In this document: one piece after another, positions 25,864-34,111 of the stretch
How positions within the stretch are numbered: the stretch's first letter is position 1
Layout: every line of letters starts with the position of its first letter
Source of the DNA: Micavibrio_C sp965231165
GTDB taxonomy: Bacteria; Pseudomonadota; Alphaproteobacteria; Micavibrionales; Micavibrionaceae
NCBI GenBank assembly: GCA_965231165.1
Contig: OZ246421.1
Coordinates: 930,001-994,000 of the forward strand
Direction of reading: 5' to 3'
DNA length: 64,000 bases
The notes under the pieces: generated by a model
What the model was told of the DNA's origin: nothing
The model's input: the letters and a program-made list of their open reading frames with translations, nothing else
Database searches by the model: none
Made by a program: the position numbers and the translations under genes

Positions 25864-28473
25864 TCAGGCCGCGACCTTGCCCGCTGCCGGCTTGCCGATC
25901 TTGAAGTCGAGTTCGTCGCCCTTGACGCCCACGGTTACTGATGCGCCATCGGCGAGGTCGCCCTGCAGGATCAGTTGCGCCAGACGGTTTTGCAAATATG
26001 TCTGGATGACGCGTTTCAGGGGTCGTGCACCGTAAGCAGGATCATAGCCCTTATCCGCCAACCATTTCTTAGCATCATCATTCAGGGTCAGCGTGATGCG
26101 GCGGTCGCCGAGCAGTTTGCGCAGATGGCCCAGTTGGATATCAACAATACCGGACATCTGTTCGCGGCCCAATCTGCGGAACAGCAGAATTTCATCGAGA
26201 CGGTTCAGGAATTCCGGACGGAAGGCTTTGCGCACCACGCCCATGACCTGATCGCGGACGGATTCAACGTCCTGCTGCCCTTCCTCCATATTGACCAGAT
26301 ATTCGGCCCCGAGGTTCGAGGTCATAATCAAAACCGTATTGCTGAAATCGACCGTGCGCCCCTGACCATCGGTCAGGCGGCCATCGTCCAGAACCTGCAG
26401 CAGCACGTTGAACACATCAGGGTGAGCCTTCTCGACTTCGTCGAACAGCACCACCTGATACGGACGGCGGCGGACGGCCTCGGTCAATGCCCCGCCTTCG
26501 TCGTAACCGACATAGCCAGGGGGCGCGCCGATCATCCGGGAGACGGAATGTTTCTCCATGTATTCTGACATATCCAAACGCACCAACGCGGTGTCATCAT
26601 CGAACAGAAATTCGGCCAGCGCCTTGGTCAGTTCGGTTTTACCCACGCCCGTGGGGCCGAGAAACAGGAACGAACCAATCGGACGGCGCGGATCTTGTAA
26701 CCCTGCCCGGGCGCGACGGACGGCATCAGACACGGCATGCACCGCTTCATCCTGACCGACAACGCGCTTGCCGATTTTTGTTTCCATAGACAATAACTTC
26801 TCGCGCTCACCCTGCAGCATCTTGTCGACAGGCACACCCGTCCATTTGCTGACCACGGCGGCGATATCGTCTTCGGTGACTTCCTCGTTGATGAGGTTCT
26901 TTTCCGTAGAGGCTTGGCTGGCGCTTGCAAGACCGCGTTCCAGCTCGGGGATTTTGCCGTATTTAATCTCTCCGGCCTTGGCCCAGTCACCGGCGCGCTC
27001 GGCCTGATCGAGTTCGATACGCGCCTTTTCCAGCTCCTCTTTGAACTTCTGTCCGGCAGAGAGCTTTTCTTTTTCTGACTGCCATATTTTTGTTAATTCA
27101 GAAGATTTTACCTCAAGATCTTTAAGTTCTTTCTCAAGTTTTGAAAGGCGGTCTTTTGACCCGCTATCGCTCTCCTTCTTGAGTGCCTCGCGCTCGATTT
27201 TAAGCTGAATGATACGGCGGTCATATTCGTCGATCTGCTCGGGCTTGCTGTCCACCTGCATGCGCAGGCGGCTGGAGGCTTCGTCCACCAGATCAATAGC
27301 CTTGTCCGGCAGGAAGCGGTCGGTGATGTAACGGTGCGACAGGGTTGCTGCGGCAACAATCGCGGCATCGGTGATGCGGACGCCGTGGTGCACTTCGTAT
27401 TTTTCCTTTAATCCCCGCAGGATAGATATCGTATCTTCAACCGTCGGCTCTGACACGAAAACGGGCTGAAAACGACGCGCCAATGCCGCGTCTTTTTCGA
27501 TATGCTTGCGATATTCATCGAGGGTGGTCGCGCCCACCATATGCAGCTCACCACGCGCCAAGGCGGGCTTGAGCATGTTAGAGGCATCCATCGTGCCTTC
27601 AGCCTTACCTGCGCCTACCAGTGTATGCAGCTCGTCCAGGAACAGGACGATCTCACCGGCGTTAGCACGGATCTCGTCCATCACCGCTTTCAGGCGCTCT
27701 TCGAATTCACCACGGAATTTGGCCCCCGCTACCAGCGCACCCAGATCGAGCGCCATAAGACGCTTACCTTTCAGACTTTCCGGAACATCGCCATTGATAA
27801 TGCGCAGGGCCAGCCCCTCGATGATCGCGGTCTTACCCACTCCCGGCTCCCCGATCAGGACCGGGTTGTTTTTGGTACGGCGTGAAAGCACCTGTACCGT
27901 GCGGCGGATTTCCTCATCCCTGCCGATCACCGGATCGAGCTTGCCCTCACGGGCAGCCTCGGTCAGGTCGCGAGCGTAACGGTTCAGGGCATCGAACTGC
28001 CCTTCGGCACTGGCGGTGTCCGCCGTGCGGCCTTTTCGGCGGTCATTAATCGCCTGATTAAGCCCCTGCGGCGTGACGCCAGACTCCGTCAGCAACTCCT
28101 CTACATGGCTGCCGCGCAGCATAGTCATGGATTGCAGAATACGGTCGCCGGAAATGAATTTGTCCCCCGCTTTTTCAGCTAAAATCAAAGCGCTATCAAG
28201 CATCTTTGCCAAATCAGTTGAGATACGCAAACCGCCCGCGCCCGAACCCGTGACGACCGGGATCTTGGCCACAGCCTGATCAACCAGACGTTCTACCTTG
28301 TTGGATTCCCCGCCGGAGGCCTGTATCAGCTTCTGGATCAGGCGCTCGTCATCGTCCAGCATCACCCGCAGCAGATGCTCAGGCTCCAGCGACTGATGCT
28401 TATGGCGCATCGCGAGCGTTTGCGCCTTCTGCAGATAACCCTTTGATTTTTCAGTAAATTTATCGAAATCCAT
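25864..28473 (-). CDS. clpB: ATP-dependent disaggregase ClpB
   Basis: ClpB pulls polypeptides out of aggregates together with DnaK. The 869-residue protein has the N-terminal Clp_N repeats, AAA-1 with Walker A GEPGVGKTAIIEG, the long coiled-coil middle domain (about residues 400-530, Glu/Lys rich), and AAA-2 with Walker A GPTGVGKTELTKA and the GAPPGYVGYDEGG pore segment. The ATG at 28473 gives the normal start (MDFDKFTEKSKG); an in-frame start 10 codons upstream is not conserved. It ends the conserved minus-strand block with DUF4167 and prmC. I could not find a convincing heat-shock promoter by eye. Confidence 0.97.
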   Translation of the reverse strand: MDFDKFTEKSKGYLQKAQTLAMRHKHQSLEPEHLLRVMLDDDERLIQKLIQASGGESNKVERLVDQAVAKIPVVTGSGAGGLRISTDLAKMLDSALILAEKAGDKFISGDRILQSMTMLRGSHVEELLTESGVTPQGLNQAINDRRKGRTADTASAEGQFDALNRYARDLTEAAREGKLDPVIGRDEEIRRTVQVLSRRTKNNPVLIGEPGVGKTAIIEGLALRIINGDVPESLKGKRLMALDLGALVAGAKFRGEFEERLKAVMDEIRANAGEIVLFLDELHTLVGAGKAEGTMDASNMLKPALARGELHMVGATTLDEYRKHIEKDAALARRFQPVFVSEPTVEDTISILRGLKEKYEVHHGVRITDAAIVAAATLSHRYITDRFLPDKAIDLVDEASSRLRMQVDSKPEQIDEYDRRIIQLKIEREALKKESDSGSKDRLSKLEKELKDLEVKSSELTKIWQSEKEKLSAGQKFKEELEKARIELDQAERAGDWAKAGEIKYGKIPELERGLASASQASTEKNLINEEVTEDDIAAVVSKWTGVPVDKMLQGEREKLLSMETKIGKRVVGQDEAVHAVSDAVRRARAGLQDPRRPIGSFLFLGPTGVGKTELTKALAEFLFDDDTALVRLDMSEYMEKHSVSRMIGAPPGYVGYDEGGALTEAVRRRPYQVVLFDEVEKAHPDVFNVLLQVLDDGRLTDGQGRTVDFSNTVLIMTSNLGAEYLVNMEEGQQDVESVRDQVMGVVRKAFRPEFLNRLDEILLFRRLGREQMSGIVDIQLGHLRKLLGDRRITLTLNDDAKKWLADKGYDPAYGARPLKRVIQTYLQNRLAQLILQGDLADGASVTVGVKGDELDFKIGKPAAGKVAA

Positions 28474-28741
28474 AAGAACAAAATCCCTTCGAGGCTGGCA
28501 CAATCATTCTAACAGGATTTTGTCGTTAAAAGCTTAAAAATCAAGCCCCTACGGGAATATTCAGGGGACATGCTGCGACACCAGAAAGACAGCCCTCCCC
28601 CGCAATTTTTATTCATATATATCAATATGTTGCATGAAAAACAGGGTGCCAAAATCCCTACAGCGGCAAAAACGCCTCTACTACACTAACTTAACAGTTT
28701 AAAATCAATTAGTTACAAATGATTATTAATGTAAAAATATG
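28474..28741. other. Intergenic region upstream of clpB
   Basis: These 268 bases contain no gene I can support. They hold a possible hairpin (CCCCT/AGGGG with a 12-base loop at about 28546-28567) and AT-rich stretches near 28605-28640 and 28690-28740. The clpB promoter must lie here or further upstream. No sigma-32 motif with acceptable spacing was recognised. Confidence 0.4.
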
Positions 28742-29128
28742 CTATAGGGGCTTGGGGTAATAAATCGTTTTTCTTTCGCATTCCACGGCACCAAAAATCG
28801 AGGCACCAACACCCTTTCTGGGTGAGCACATTTGCTGATACACGGAAGCCAGCCTCACCTCATCGCCGCCGACCGTCAGAACGATCTCTTCCGGCCTGTC
28901 GAGCATCAACGGTGGGTTGGCATTCAGGAAATCTGCCATACAGCGACCCTTCCGGGCAACATCGACACCCGCGCATTTTTGTGAGGCATTATCCAGTGTA
29001 TTGGTCAGGTCGATATCCATGAATTTCAGCCCGCCGACAACAGCGACAGCGCCGATAACAGCATGCCAAAATATGTAATTACCGATCCAACTCAGTGAAT
29101 TTCTGATGGATGCTTTATCCATGGACAT
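28742..29128 (-). CDS. Hypothetical protein with one membrane helix
   Basis: This 128-residue protein has a hydrophobic helix at residues 17-35 after a short polar start. A soluble domain with four or five cysteines follows (KCAGVDVARKGRCMADF, QQMCSPRKG, VECERK), which suggests disulphides in the periplasm. The start is well supported by AAGGAGGA seven nt before the ATG. It lies between DUF4167 and clpB in the conserved block, on the same strand. I do not recognise the family. Confidence 0.7.
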   Translation of the reverse strand: MSMDKASIRNSLSWIGNYIFWHAVIGAVAVVGGLKFMDIDLTNTLDNASQKCAGVDVARKGRCMADFLNANPPLMLDRPEEIVLTVGGDEVRLASVYQQMCSPRKGVGASIFGAVECERKTIYYPKPL

Positions 29129-29220
29129 TTTTCGTCCTCCTTATGAAACCTCACAGAGTCCTTAGCATGCCCGTTCGCGCGCTGCCAGAGAGGAAAATAC
29201 CCACTTCAGCAATCCCCCTG

Positions 29221-29250
29221 AAATGCAAAGGGCGACCCGTTGGATCGCCC
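29221..29250 (-). terminator. Possible terminator after the DUF4167 gene
   Basis: On the minus strand GGGCGA pairs with TCGCCC across a 9-base loop and is followed by TTTGCATTT. It starts about 40 nt after the DUF4167 stop. The T run is broken, so the call is tentative. Confidence 0.45.
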
Positions 29251-29291
29251 CATACATACATCTAATTTATCATTAAAAATCAGATCGTTAA

Positions 29292-29732
29292 TTAAGCCTC
29301 TTCAAGCTGATTCTGAACTTGTGCCGTACGTGTGCCGACGATGCTGGCTGGCAGGCCGAGACCGGCATCCTCCGCCACAATCTCAGGCTGCTCGTCGTCC
29401 ATAACATCATCTTCCACGGCTGTGGTTTTGTAGAGGTAGGCATCGCTGCGACCCTCGATCAGGTCGATCCAGCCACTGGTCAGGCGCTGATAATGTTCGG
29501 CATGCTGAAGATAGCTTTCAGCCAGAACGCGGTCACCCATAGAATGAGCATCCTTGGCCAAAGTCGAGTATTTCTCGAATATCTGCGCTGCCGTGCCACG
29601 GATACGAACGTCCGGCCCGTTGCTGTCGAATACCTGCGTGCGGTTAGGCTGCCCACCACCATTCCGGCGACCACCACCACTCTGGTGACCACGGTTACGG
29701 GAGCGTCTTCCTGCTGCTGCATTATGTCTCAT
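29292..29732 (-). CDS. DUF4167 domain protein
   Basis: The 146-residue protein has an Arg/Gly/Asn-rich N-terminus (RRSRNRGHQSGGGRRNGGG), likely RNA-binding or disordered. The DUF4167 core follows (IRGTAAQIFEKYSTLAKDAHSMGDRVLAESYLQHAEHYQR), then an acidic tail. This family is nearly restricted to alphaproteobacteria and is commonly encoded downstream of prfA-prmC and upstream of clpB, exactly as here. A role in RNA or ribosome biology is suggested by composition and neighbourhood only. Confidence 0.93.
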   Translation of the reverse strand: MRHNAAAGRRSRNRGHQSGGGRRNGGGQPNRTQVFDSNGPDVRIRGTAAQIFEKYSTLAKDAHSMGDRVLAESYLQHAEHYQRLTSGWIDLIEGRSDAYLYKTTAVEDDVMDDEQPEIVAEDAGLGLPASIVGTRTAQVQNQLEEA

Positions 29733-29831
29733 ATTTGCTCACCTGTTTGCTCTTGGCAAAAACTGATTCTGTTTATTCCCAGACACGTACATCGTACCTG
29801 ATTCACGAGTCTGAGAACAGCCATCCCTTTG

Positions 29832-29857
29832 TCCGAAATGAGTCTTTTCATTTCGGA
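29832..29857 (-). other. Perfect 10-bp stem-loop upstream of the DUF4167 gene
   Basis: TCCGAAATGA at 29832-29841 pairs perfectly with TCATTTCGGA at 29848-29857 across a 6-base loop. It lies in the 212-bp gap between prmC and the DUF4167 gene, about 100 nt before the latter's start on the minus strand. No T run follows on either strand, so it is not a standard terminator. A leader structure or a terminator with weak tail are both possible. Confidence 0.4.
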
Positions 29858-29944
29858 ACACTTCGGAGGAAATAACCCGTCGTGAATAAACTGACTGTAT
29901 CGCCCCGAATCCGCCACGATCAAGCAGCGCAAGCGGTAAAAAAT

Positions 29945-30796
29945 TTACTTATCCCCATGACCGATTTCTACAACCCGCAGAATCCCTGCGTAATCAGCCC
30001 CGATTCGATGCACCACAAGCCCAGATTCTTCCACGAGTCGCACAAGATCCCGGTCCTGATTTTGCCCTATTTCGAAAAAGCACAATCCGCCTGGCGCTAA
30101 ATGCTTTTTTATTTTCATAATTATTATTTTATAGGCATCCAGACCATCGACCCCACCCGCAAGCGCCAGAATCGGGTCGTGATTCCTTACTTCGGGGGCC
30201 AGAGATTCGATATCGGATTCGGGAATGTAGGGCGGATTCGAAACGATGAGGTCGAACATCTCATCCGGATCGGGCAGCGAATCCGTCCAGTTACTGACAT
30301 GGAACGCGGCGCGACCTGAAAGTCCATTATTTTCCATGTTTTCACGTGAAACATCCACAGCTCCGGGATTGATATCGACGCCCATGCCGGTAGCCCCGGG
30401 AAATTCCTTTAACAAAGCCAGCAGAATACAGCCCGTCCCGGTGCCGAGATCGAGAATCCGGTGCGGCGGGCGATCCTTCATCGACTCCAGCACCATTTCC
30501 ACCAGCCGTTCGGTATCCGGGCGCGGATCGAGCGTATCGGGCGTGACTTTGAAATTCATCCCCCAGAACTCGCGGAAGCCGAGGATACGGCTGACCGGCT
30601 CCCCGGCAAGGCGGCGCTGCACGGCGTCCTCAAGCGCATCAAGCTGTGATGGCGTGGGCGCGCCCTGCCCTGTAATCAGATCGGCATCGCTTAACCCCAG
30701 AAAATGCCGCGCCAAGATGCGCACGTCGAGCGCAGGCGTTTCCAGTCCCGCGTCGGCGAAGCGTGTTCTTAGCTGATGGAGAAGCCCTTTAACCAT
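29945..30796 (-). CDS. prmC: Release factor glutamine methyltransferase
   Basis: PrmC methylates the glutamine of the GGQ motif in RF1 and RF2. The 283-residue protein has the helical N-terminal domain and a Rossmann methyltransferase domain with DLGTGTGCILLALL for SAM binding and the catalytic VSNPPYIPESD. The FREFWGMNFKVTPDTLDPRPDTE segment is also diagnostic. The ATG at 30796 gives the usual start; an upstream in-frame start at 30832 adds 12 residues. Its substrate gene prfA lies 0.8 kb upstream on the same strand, with an opposite-strand gene in between. Confidence 0.95.
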   Translation of the reverse strand: MVKGLLHQLRTRFADAGLETPALDVRILARHFLGLSDADLITGQGAPTPSQLDALEDAVQRRLAGEPVSRILGFREFWGMNFKVTPDTLDPRPDTERLVEMVLESMKDRPPHRILDLGTGTGCILLALLKEFPGATGMGVDINPGAVDVSRENMENNGLSGRAAFHVSNWTDSLPDPDEMFDLIVSNPPYIPESDIESLAPEVRNHDPILALAGGVDGLDAYKIIIMKIKKHLAPGGLCFFEIGQNQDRDLVRLVEESGLVVHRIGADYAGILRVVEIGHGDK

Positions 30797-30953
30797 AAGG
30801 AAGTAGTTAGAGCAGAGCACATAAAACCTCAAGAAAACAATTGGCTACCCCTATTTCGTTAAATATGCAGGGACTATTCAGCGACCGTTTTTTGAGAGAC
30901 AATTCAGCAAACTACAAACGAACAATAAAATAAAAAAACAGGGAAAAACAAAC

Positions 30954-31577
30954 ATGGCCAAAAGGCAATACAAAGTCATACGTGAAGTCCACGACCAGTC
31001 TCGCTTCTTATCAACCATCGCCAGCGAATATCCGGGATTCCGGATGTATCTGGTGGAGGCCCCCAGCAGCGACCCGTACTCGCGCGCCAACCAGTACATG
31101 CTGAGCCGGGAAAGCTTTGTCATGGGGCAGTCGCTGATGATTGACGACGACATTGAAATCACAATGCTGAAGGGCAACGGCCCGGCATATCTCTCACTCA
31201 ACGGCAACAGGGTCATTGCCTACCGGCCCGAGCGTTCCATGGCCTCTGAATTCAGGATCGTCTCCGAAGTCAAGGATGCCCAGGACATAGAGAGATTCGG
31301 TCGCGGGATTGATATCCACCGCAGCCATTATCGCCTCTACAACGCAGTCCGCGAGGGCGCGAACGGTTATAACGGCACACTGGTCAGGATATTCGTCGAC
31401 GCCAATGATGCCGCCTACGGACGCGGCATGGGCATCCCCATCAATGAAACGATTGCCCTGCCCCCACGATCGGGTGGCACGGAACCGCCGCACTACCTCC
31501 ACGATATGACCAGCAAGGCTTACCGTGACCGTGTATGGAAGGCCATACGCAGGGCATCCGGGGCAACAAACCCCTAA
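30954..31577 (+). CDS. Hypothetical protein inserted between prfA and prmC
   Basis: This 207-residue soluble protein of unrecognised family has no signal peptide or membrane helix. It is basic, contains a MIDDDIEITML segment in the middle, a FGRGIDIHRSHYRLYNAV segment and a proline-rich late part (IALPPRSGG). CAGGG precedes the ATG. It is on the opposite strand from its neighbours. Its stop (31575-31577) is 1 nt from the prfA stop, so it separates prfA from prmC, which normally form an operon. A lineage-specific insertion is likely. Confidence 0.75.
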   Translation: MAKRQYKVIREVHDQSRFLSTIASEYPGFRMYLVEAPSSDPYSRANQYMLSRESFVMGQSLMIDDDIEITMLKGNGPAYLSLNGNRVIAYRPERSMASEFRIVSEVKDAQDIERFGRGIDIHRSHYRLYNAVREGANGYNGTLVRIFVDANDAAYGRGMGIPINETIALPPRSGGTEPPHYLHDMTSKAYRDRVWKAIRRASGATNP

Positions 31578-31578
31578 A

Positions 31579-32643
31579 TTAAAATTCCAGTTCGGCGAGT
31601 CTTTCGGCCTGATCGTGTGCGATCAGTTCGGATATGATCTCATCCAGAGATTTGCCGTTGATGACGTCCTCGATCTTATAGAGGGTCAGGTTGATGCGGT
31701 GGTCGGTCACGCGCCCCTGCGGGAAGTTGTAGGTGCGGATACGTTCGGAACGATCACCCGAGCCTACCTGTGATTTACGGTCGGCCGAGCGTTCATTCAG
31801 CAGGCGCAGGCGTTCAGCCTCGAACAGGCGCGAACGCAGGATCTTCATCGCCCTCTCGCGGTTTTTATGCTGGGAACGCTCATCCTGCATTTCGACGACA
31901 ACACCAGTCGGCATGTGGGTCAGGCGGACGGCAGAGTCCGTGGTGTTCACCGACTGGCCGCCTGCACCCTGCGAACGGAACGTATCAATCTTGACGTCGT
32001 TCATATTGAGTTCGATATCGACTTCCTCGGCTTCCGGCAGCACGGCCACGGTGGCGGCAGAAGTATGCACACGCCCGCTGCCTTCGGTTTCCGGTACGCG
32101 CTGGACGCGGTGAACGCCTGATTCATATTTCAGCCGTGCGAACACGCCGGAGCCTGTAATCTCTACAACGATCTCCTTGAAACCGCCGAGATCGCTCTCG
32201 CGCATTTCCATGACTTCGAATTTCCAGCCCTGTATGGCGGCATACCCCTTGTACATCGTGAACAGGTCGGCAGCGAACAAGGCCGCCTCATCGCCGCCCG
32301 TTCCGGCACGAATTTCGAGAATGGCGTTGCGGCTATCGGCGATATCCCTGGGCAGCAGCGCGACTTTCAGCTGCTGCTCCATCGCCGGGATGGTTTCTTT
32401 CAGGGTTTTGTATTCTTCCTGCGCCATCTCGGCCATTTCAGGGTCGTTCAGCAGTCCCTGAATCTCGTCAAAATCCTTGAGCGATTTCTCATAGGAATTG
32501 ACGGCCACGACAATCGGCTCCAACTCGGCATATTCCCGGGACAGCTTAACGAACGCCTCGCCCCCCAGCCCCCCCTGAGACATCAGGGCGGCCAGTTCTT
32601 CGTGACGCGCCTTCAGGGGCGCTAATTTACGCAAAAGATCCAT
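31579..32643 (-). CDS. prfA: Peptide chain release factor 1
   Basis: RF1 reads UAA and UAG stop codons. The 354-residue protein carries the catalytic GGQ in RSQGAGGQSVNTTDSAVRLTH and the stop-codon recognition region before it (VHRVQRVPETEGSGRVHTSA). The C-terminal DHRINLTLYKIEDVI segment is also typical. The ATG is at 32643. It is followed by the opposite-strand hypothetical gene and then prmC, which methylates its GGQ glutamine. Confidence 0.97.
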   Translation of the reverse strand: MDLLRKLAPLKARHEELAALMSQGGLGGEAFVKLSREYAELEPIVVAVNSYEKSLKDFDEIQGLLNDPEMAEMAQEEYKTLKETIPAMEQQLKVALLPRDIADSRNAILEIRAGTGGDEAALFAADLFTMYKGYAAIQGWKFEVMEMRESDLGGFKEIVVEITGSGVFARLKYESGVHRVQRVPETEGSGRVHTSAATVAVLPEAEEVDIELNMNDVKIDTFRSQGAGGQSVNTTDSAVRLTHMPTGVVVEMQDERSQHKNRERAMKILRSRLFEAERLRLLNERSADRKSQVGSGDRSERIRTYNFPQGRVTDHRINLTLYKIEDVINGKSLDEIISELIAHDQAERLAELEF

Positions 32644-32700
32644 GGTCAGGGTTTTTAAGCGATGATCGGCCCAAACGCAACGGGAAAGCCAGCGGGCACC

Positions 32701-33378
32701 CTAATACGGGCGGGTGGCGTTCCGGGACGGTAAGTCGCGGCGATAGTCCGGCGGCGGTACGGCCTGCCCCAAGGCAAACTGGTGGAAATAGCTGGAAAGC
32801 TTCTGCGGTACCGCCCGGATTTTCAGCCATTCGGCAAACGGCCCGTTTTCACCAGTCAGCGGCAGAACGCATTCCCCGTAACGATCACGCCCTGTAAAGC
32901 GACCAGTCTTATCTTTCATCTCGAATTTACTTTGAAAAGATTCACGGGCATTTCGAGGGAAGCCATCGCCCTGATTATAAATCAGCCCGTTATGGATGGA
33001 TTTTTTCTGGAGCGCGCGAGTATGCATCTCATCCGGCGGCGCGTCATTGATCGGAAACTTCATGGGCGCTCTTTCCGCAAGCGGGTATGCGGTGTTGCCA
33101 TCCCCGGTCATCCGTGGCCTGACCAGAACGATCATTTTTGTTTCATGACTGTACAAAGACATGCTTAAGCGATCTTCGCCAACGGTGCGGGCGATGGCCT
33201 TGGTATCCATCAGTGTGCGCTTGATCAGGTCGCGGTATTCATCCCGTGTGATCGGACTGCCATCGGTATGACATACATCCAGTAACTCCCGGCAATGTTT
33301 TTGATAGCTGTGTATATTCCCGGCGATATCGCCCGCGATTTTATCGGCCCATTCTTCGGTGGATAATTTTGCCGTCAT
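32701..33378 (-). CDS. Hypothetical protein, second gene of an unrecognised pair
   Basis: The 225-residue, polar protein has no membrane segment. Its N-terminal 60 residues are helical and rich in charged residues with two cysteines (ELLDVCHTDGSPITRDEYRDL). A middle part contains KMIVLVRPRMTG, and the tail is Pro/Arg rich. It overlaps the upstream 110-residue gene by 4 nt (ATGA type), so the pair is translationally coupled. I do not recognise either protein. The pair is inserted between prfA and ispG in an otherwise conserved block. Confidence 0.7.
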   Translation of the reverse strand: MTAKLSTEEWADKIAGDIAGNIHSYQKHCRELLDVCHTDGSPITRDEYRDLIKRTLMDTKAIARTVGEDRLSMSLYSHETKMIVLVRPRMTGDGNTAYPLAERAPMKFPINDAPPDEMHTRALQKKSIHNGLIYNQGDGFPRNARESFQSKFEMKDKTGRFTGRDRYGECVLPLTGENGPFAEWLKIRAVPQKLSSYFHQFALGQAVPPPDYRRDLPSRNATRPY

Positions 33379-33707
33379 GATTTCATCCCCCCGGATATTT
33401 TGCGGGCGAACGCGGTGACGTTTTCAAAATCCTGACGGCCATAATAGCCCGGCGCCGATTCCGCGCTGAGCGCCTGCAATCCGGTCACAAGACTGAGGAT
33501 GGTTGCGCCATCAGCAGGCTGCAGTCCCTGCACACCTTGTGTCTTAATATTGTGATGAATGGTTTCAAGCGTAGCAAACGGCGGTACCAGCGCGTCATCG
33601 ATCACAGAAAAATTATCCGTGACATAGGAAAATACGCGCTTGAGCGACAGGAGCGTTTCTCCCTGCCCTTTTGATTCCGCACCGAATTCCTGTCTGGCTG
33701 ACGACAT
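33375..33707 (-). CDS. Hypothetical protein, first gene of an unrecognised pair
   Basis: This 110-residue protein is mostly helical by composition, with a polar, Glu/Gln-rich start (SARQEFGAESKGQGE), a middle DDALVPPFATLETIHHNI segment and a C-terminal YYGRQDFENVTAFARKISGG. No signal or membrane helix is seen. Its stop overlaps the start of the 225-residue gene by 4 nt. Function unknown; likely partner of that protein. Confidence 0.65.
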   Translation of the reverse strand: MSSARQEFGAESKGQGETLLSLKRVFSYVTDNFSVIDDALVPPFATLETIHHNIKTQGVQGLQPADGATILSLVTGLQALSAESAPGYYGRQDFENVTAFARKISGGMKS

Positions 33708-33835
33708 GGCACCCCTTATACTCGCAGTGTCATTGTAACACCCAGAGGTTAACGGAATATTTTTAATTGCTAATATTTACATTCTGCAAAAATGATTGCC
33801 CTGCTTAGTCAAAGCCTCTAAGGAGTAAGGAAAAT

Positions 33836-34111
33836 ATGATCATACCCACCAGGATTTTTAAGATGGCGAATAAGATTAGTTTACTTTCCTTGCGCAATGT
33901 TTTTCTGGCCAGCCTCCTGATCACAGGGGGAGTCGGCTATCAGGCTTGTGATTTCGATTTTACGCCGCGCAATGATGATGGCACCGGCCCTTTCCTGAAA
34001 ATCGACATTCAGAAGGATGATGGTAAGGTTGCCGGGATAGCCGCATTGACCGCGCTGGGGACAGGCTTTCTTCTTTTAAGATCTCGCCGGAAAGACCAGC
34101 CGCAGCCTTAA
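33836..34111 (+). CDS. Small surface-type protein with N- and C-terminal hydrophobic segments
   Basis: The 91-residue protein has a hydrophobic segment near the N-terminus (about residues 16-36, NVFLASLLITGGVGYQAC) and a second at the C-terminus (about 65-81) directly followed by RSRRK. The order signal, short acidic middle (DFDFTPRNDDGTG), Gly-rich helix and basic tail resembles proteins with a C-terminal sorting tail, though no known sorting motif is clear. AAGGAGTAAGGA precedes the ATG. The end overlaps the ispG stop by 4 nt on the opposite strand. Function unknown. Confidence 0.7.
   Translation: MIIPTRIFKMANKISLLSLRNVFLASLLITGGVGYQACDFDFTPRNDDGTGPFLKIDIQKDDGKVAGIAALTALGTGFLLLRSRRKDQPQP

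Noticed and set aside
28504..28560. Possible heat-shock (sigma-32) promoter before clpB
   Set aside because: A CTTGA motif is present on the minus strand, but no matching -10 element at acceptable spacing was found.
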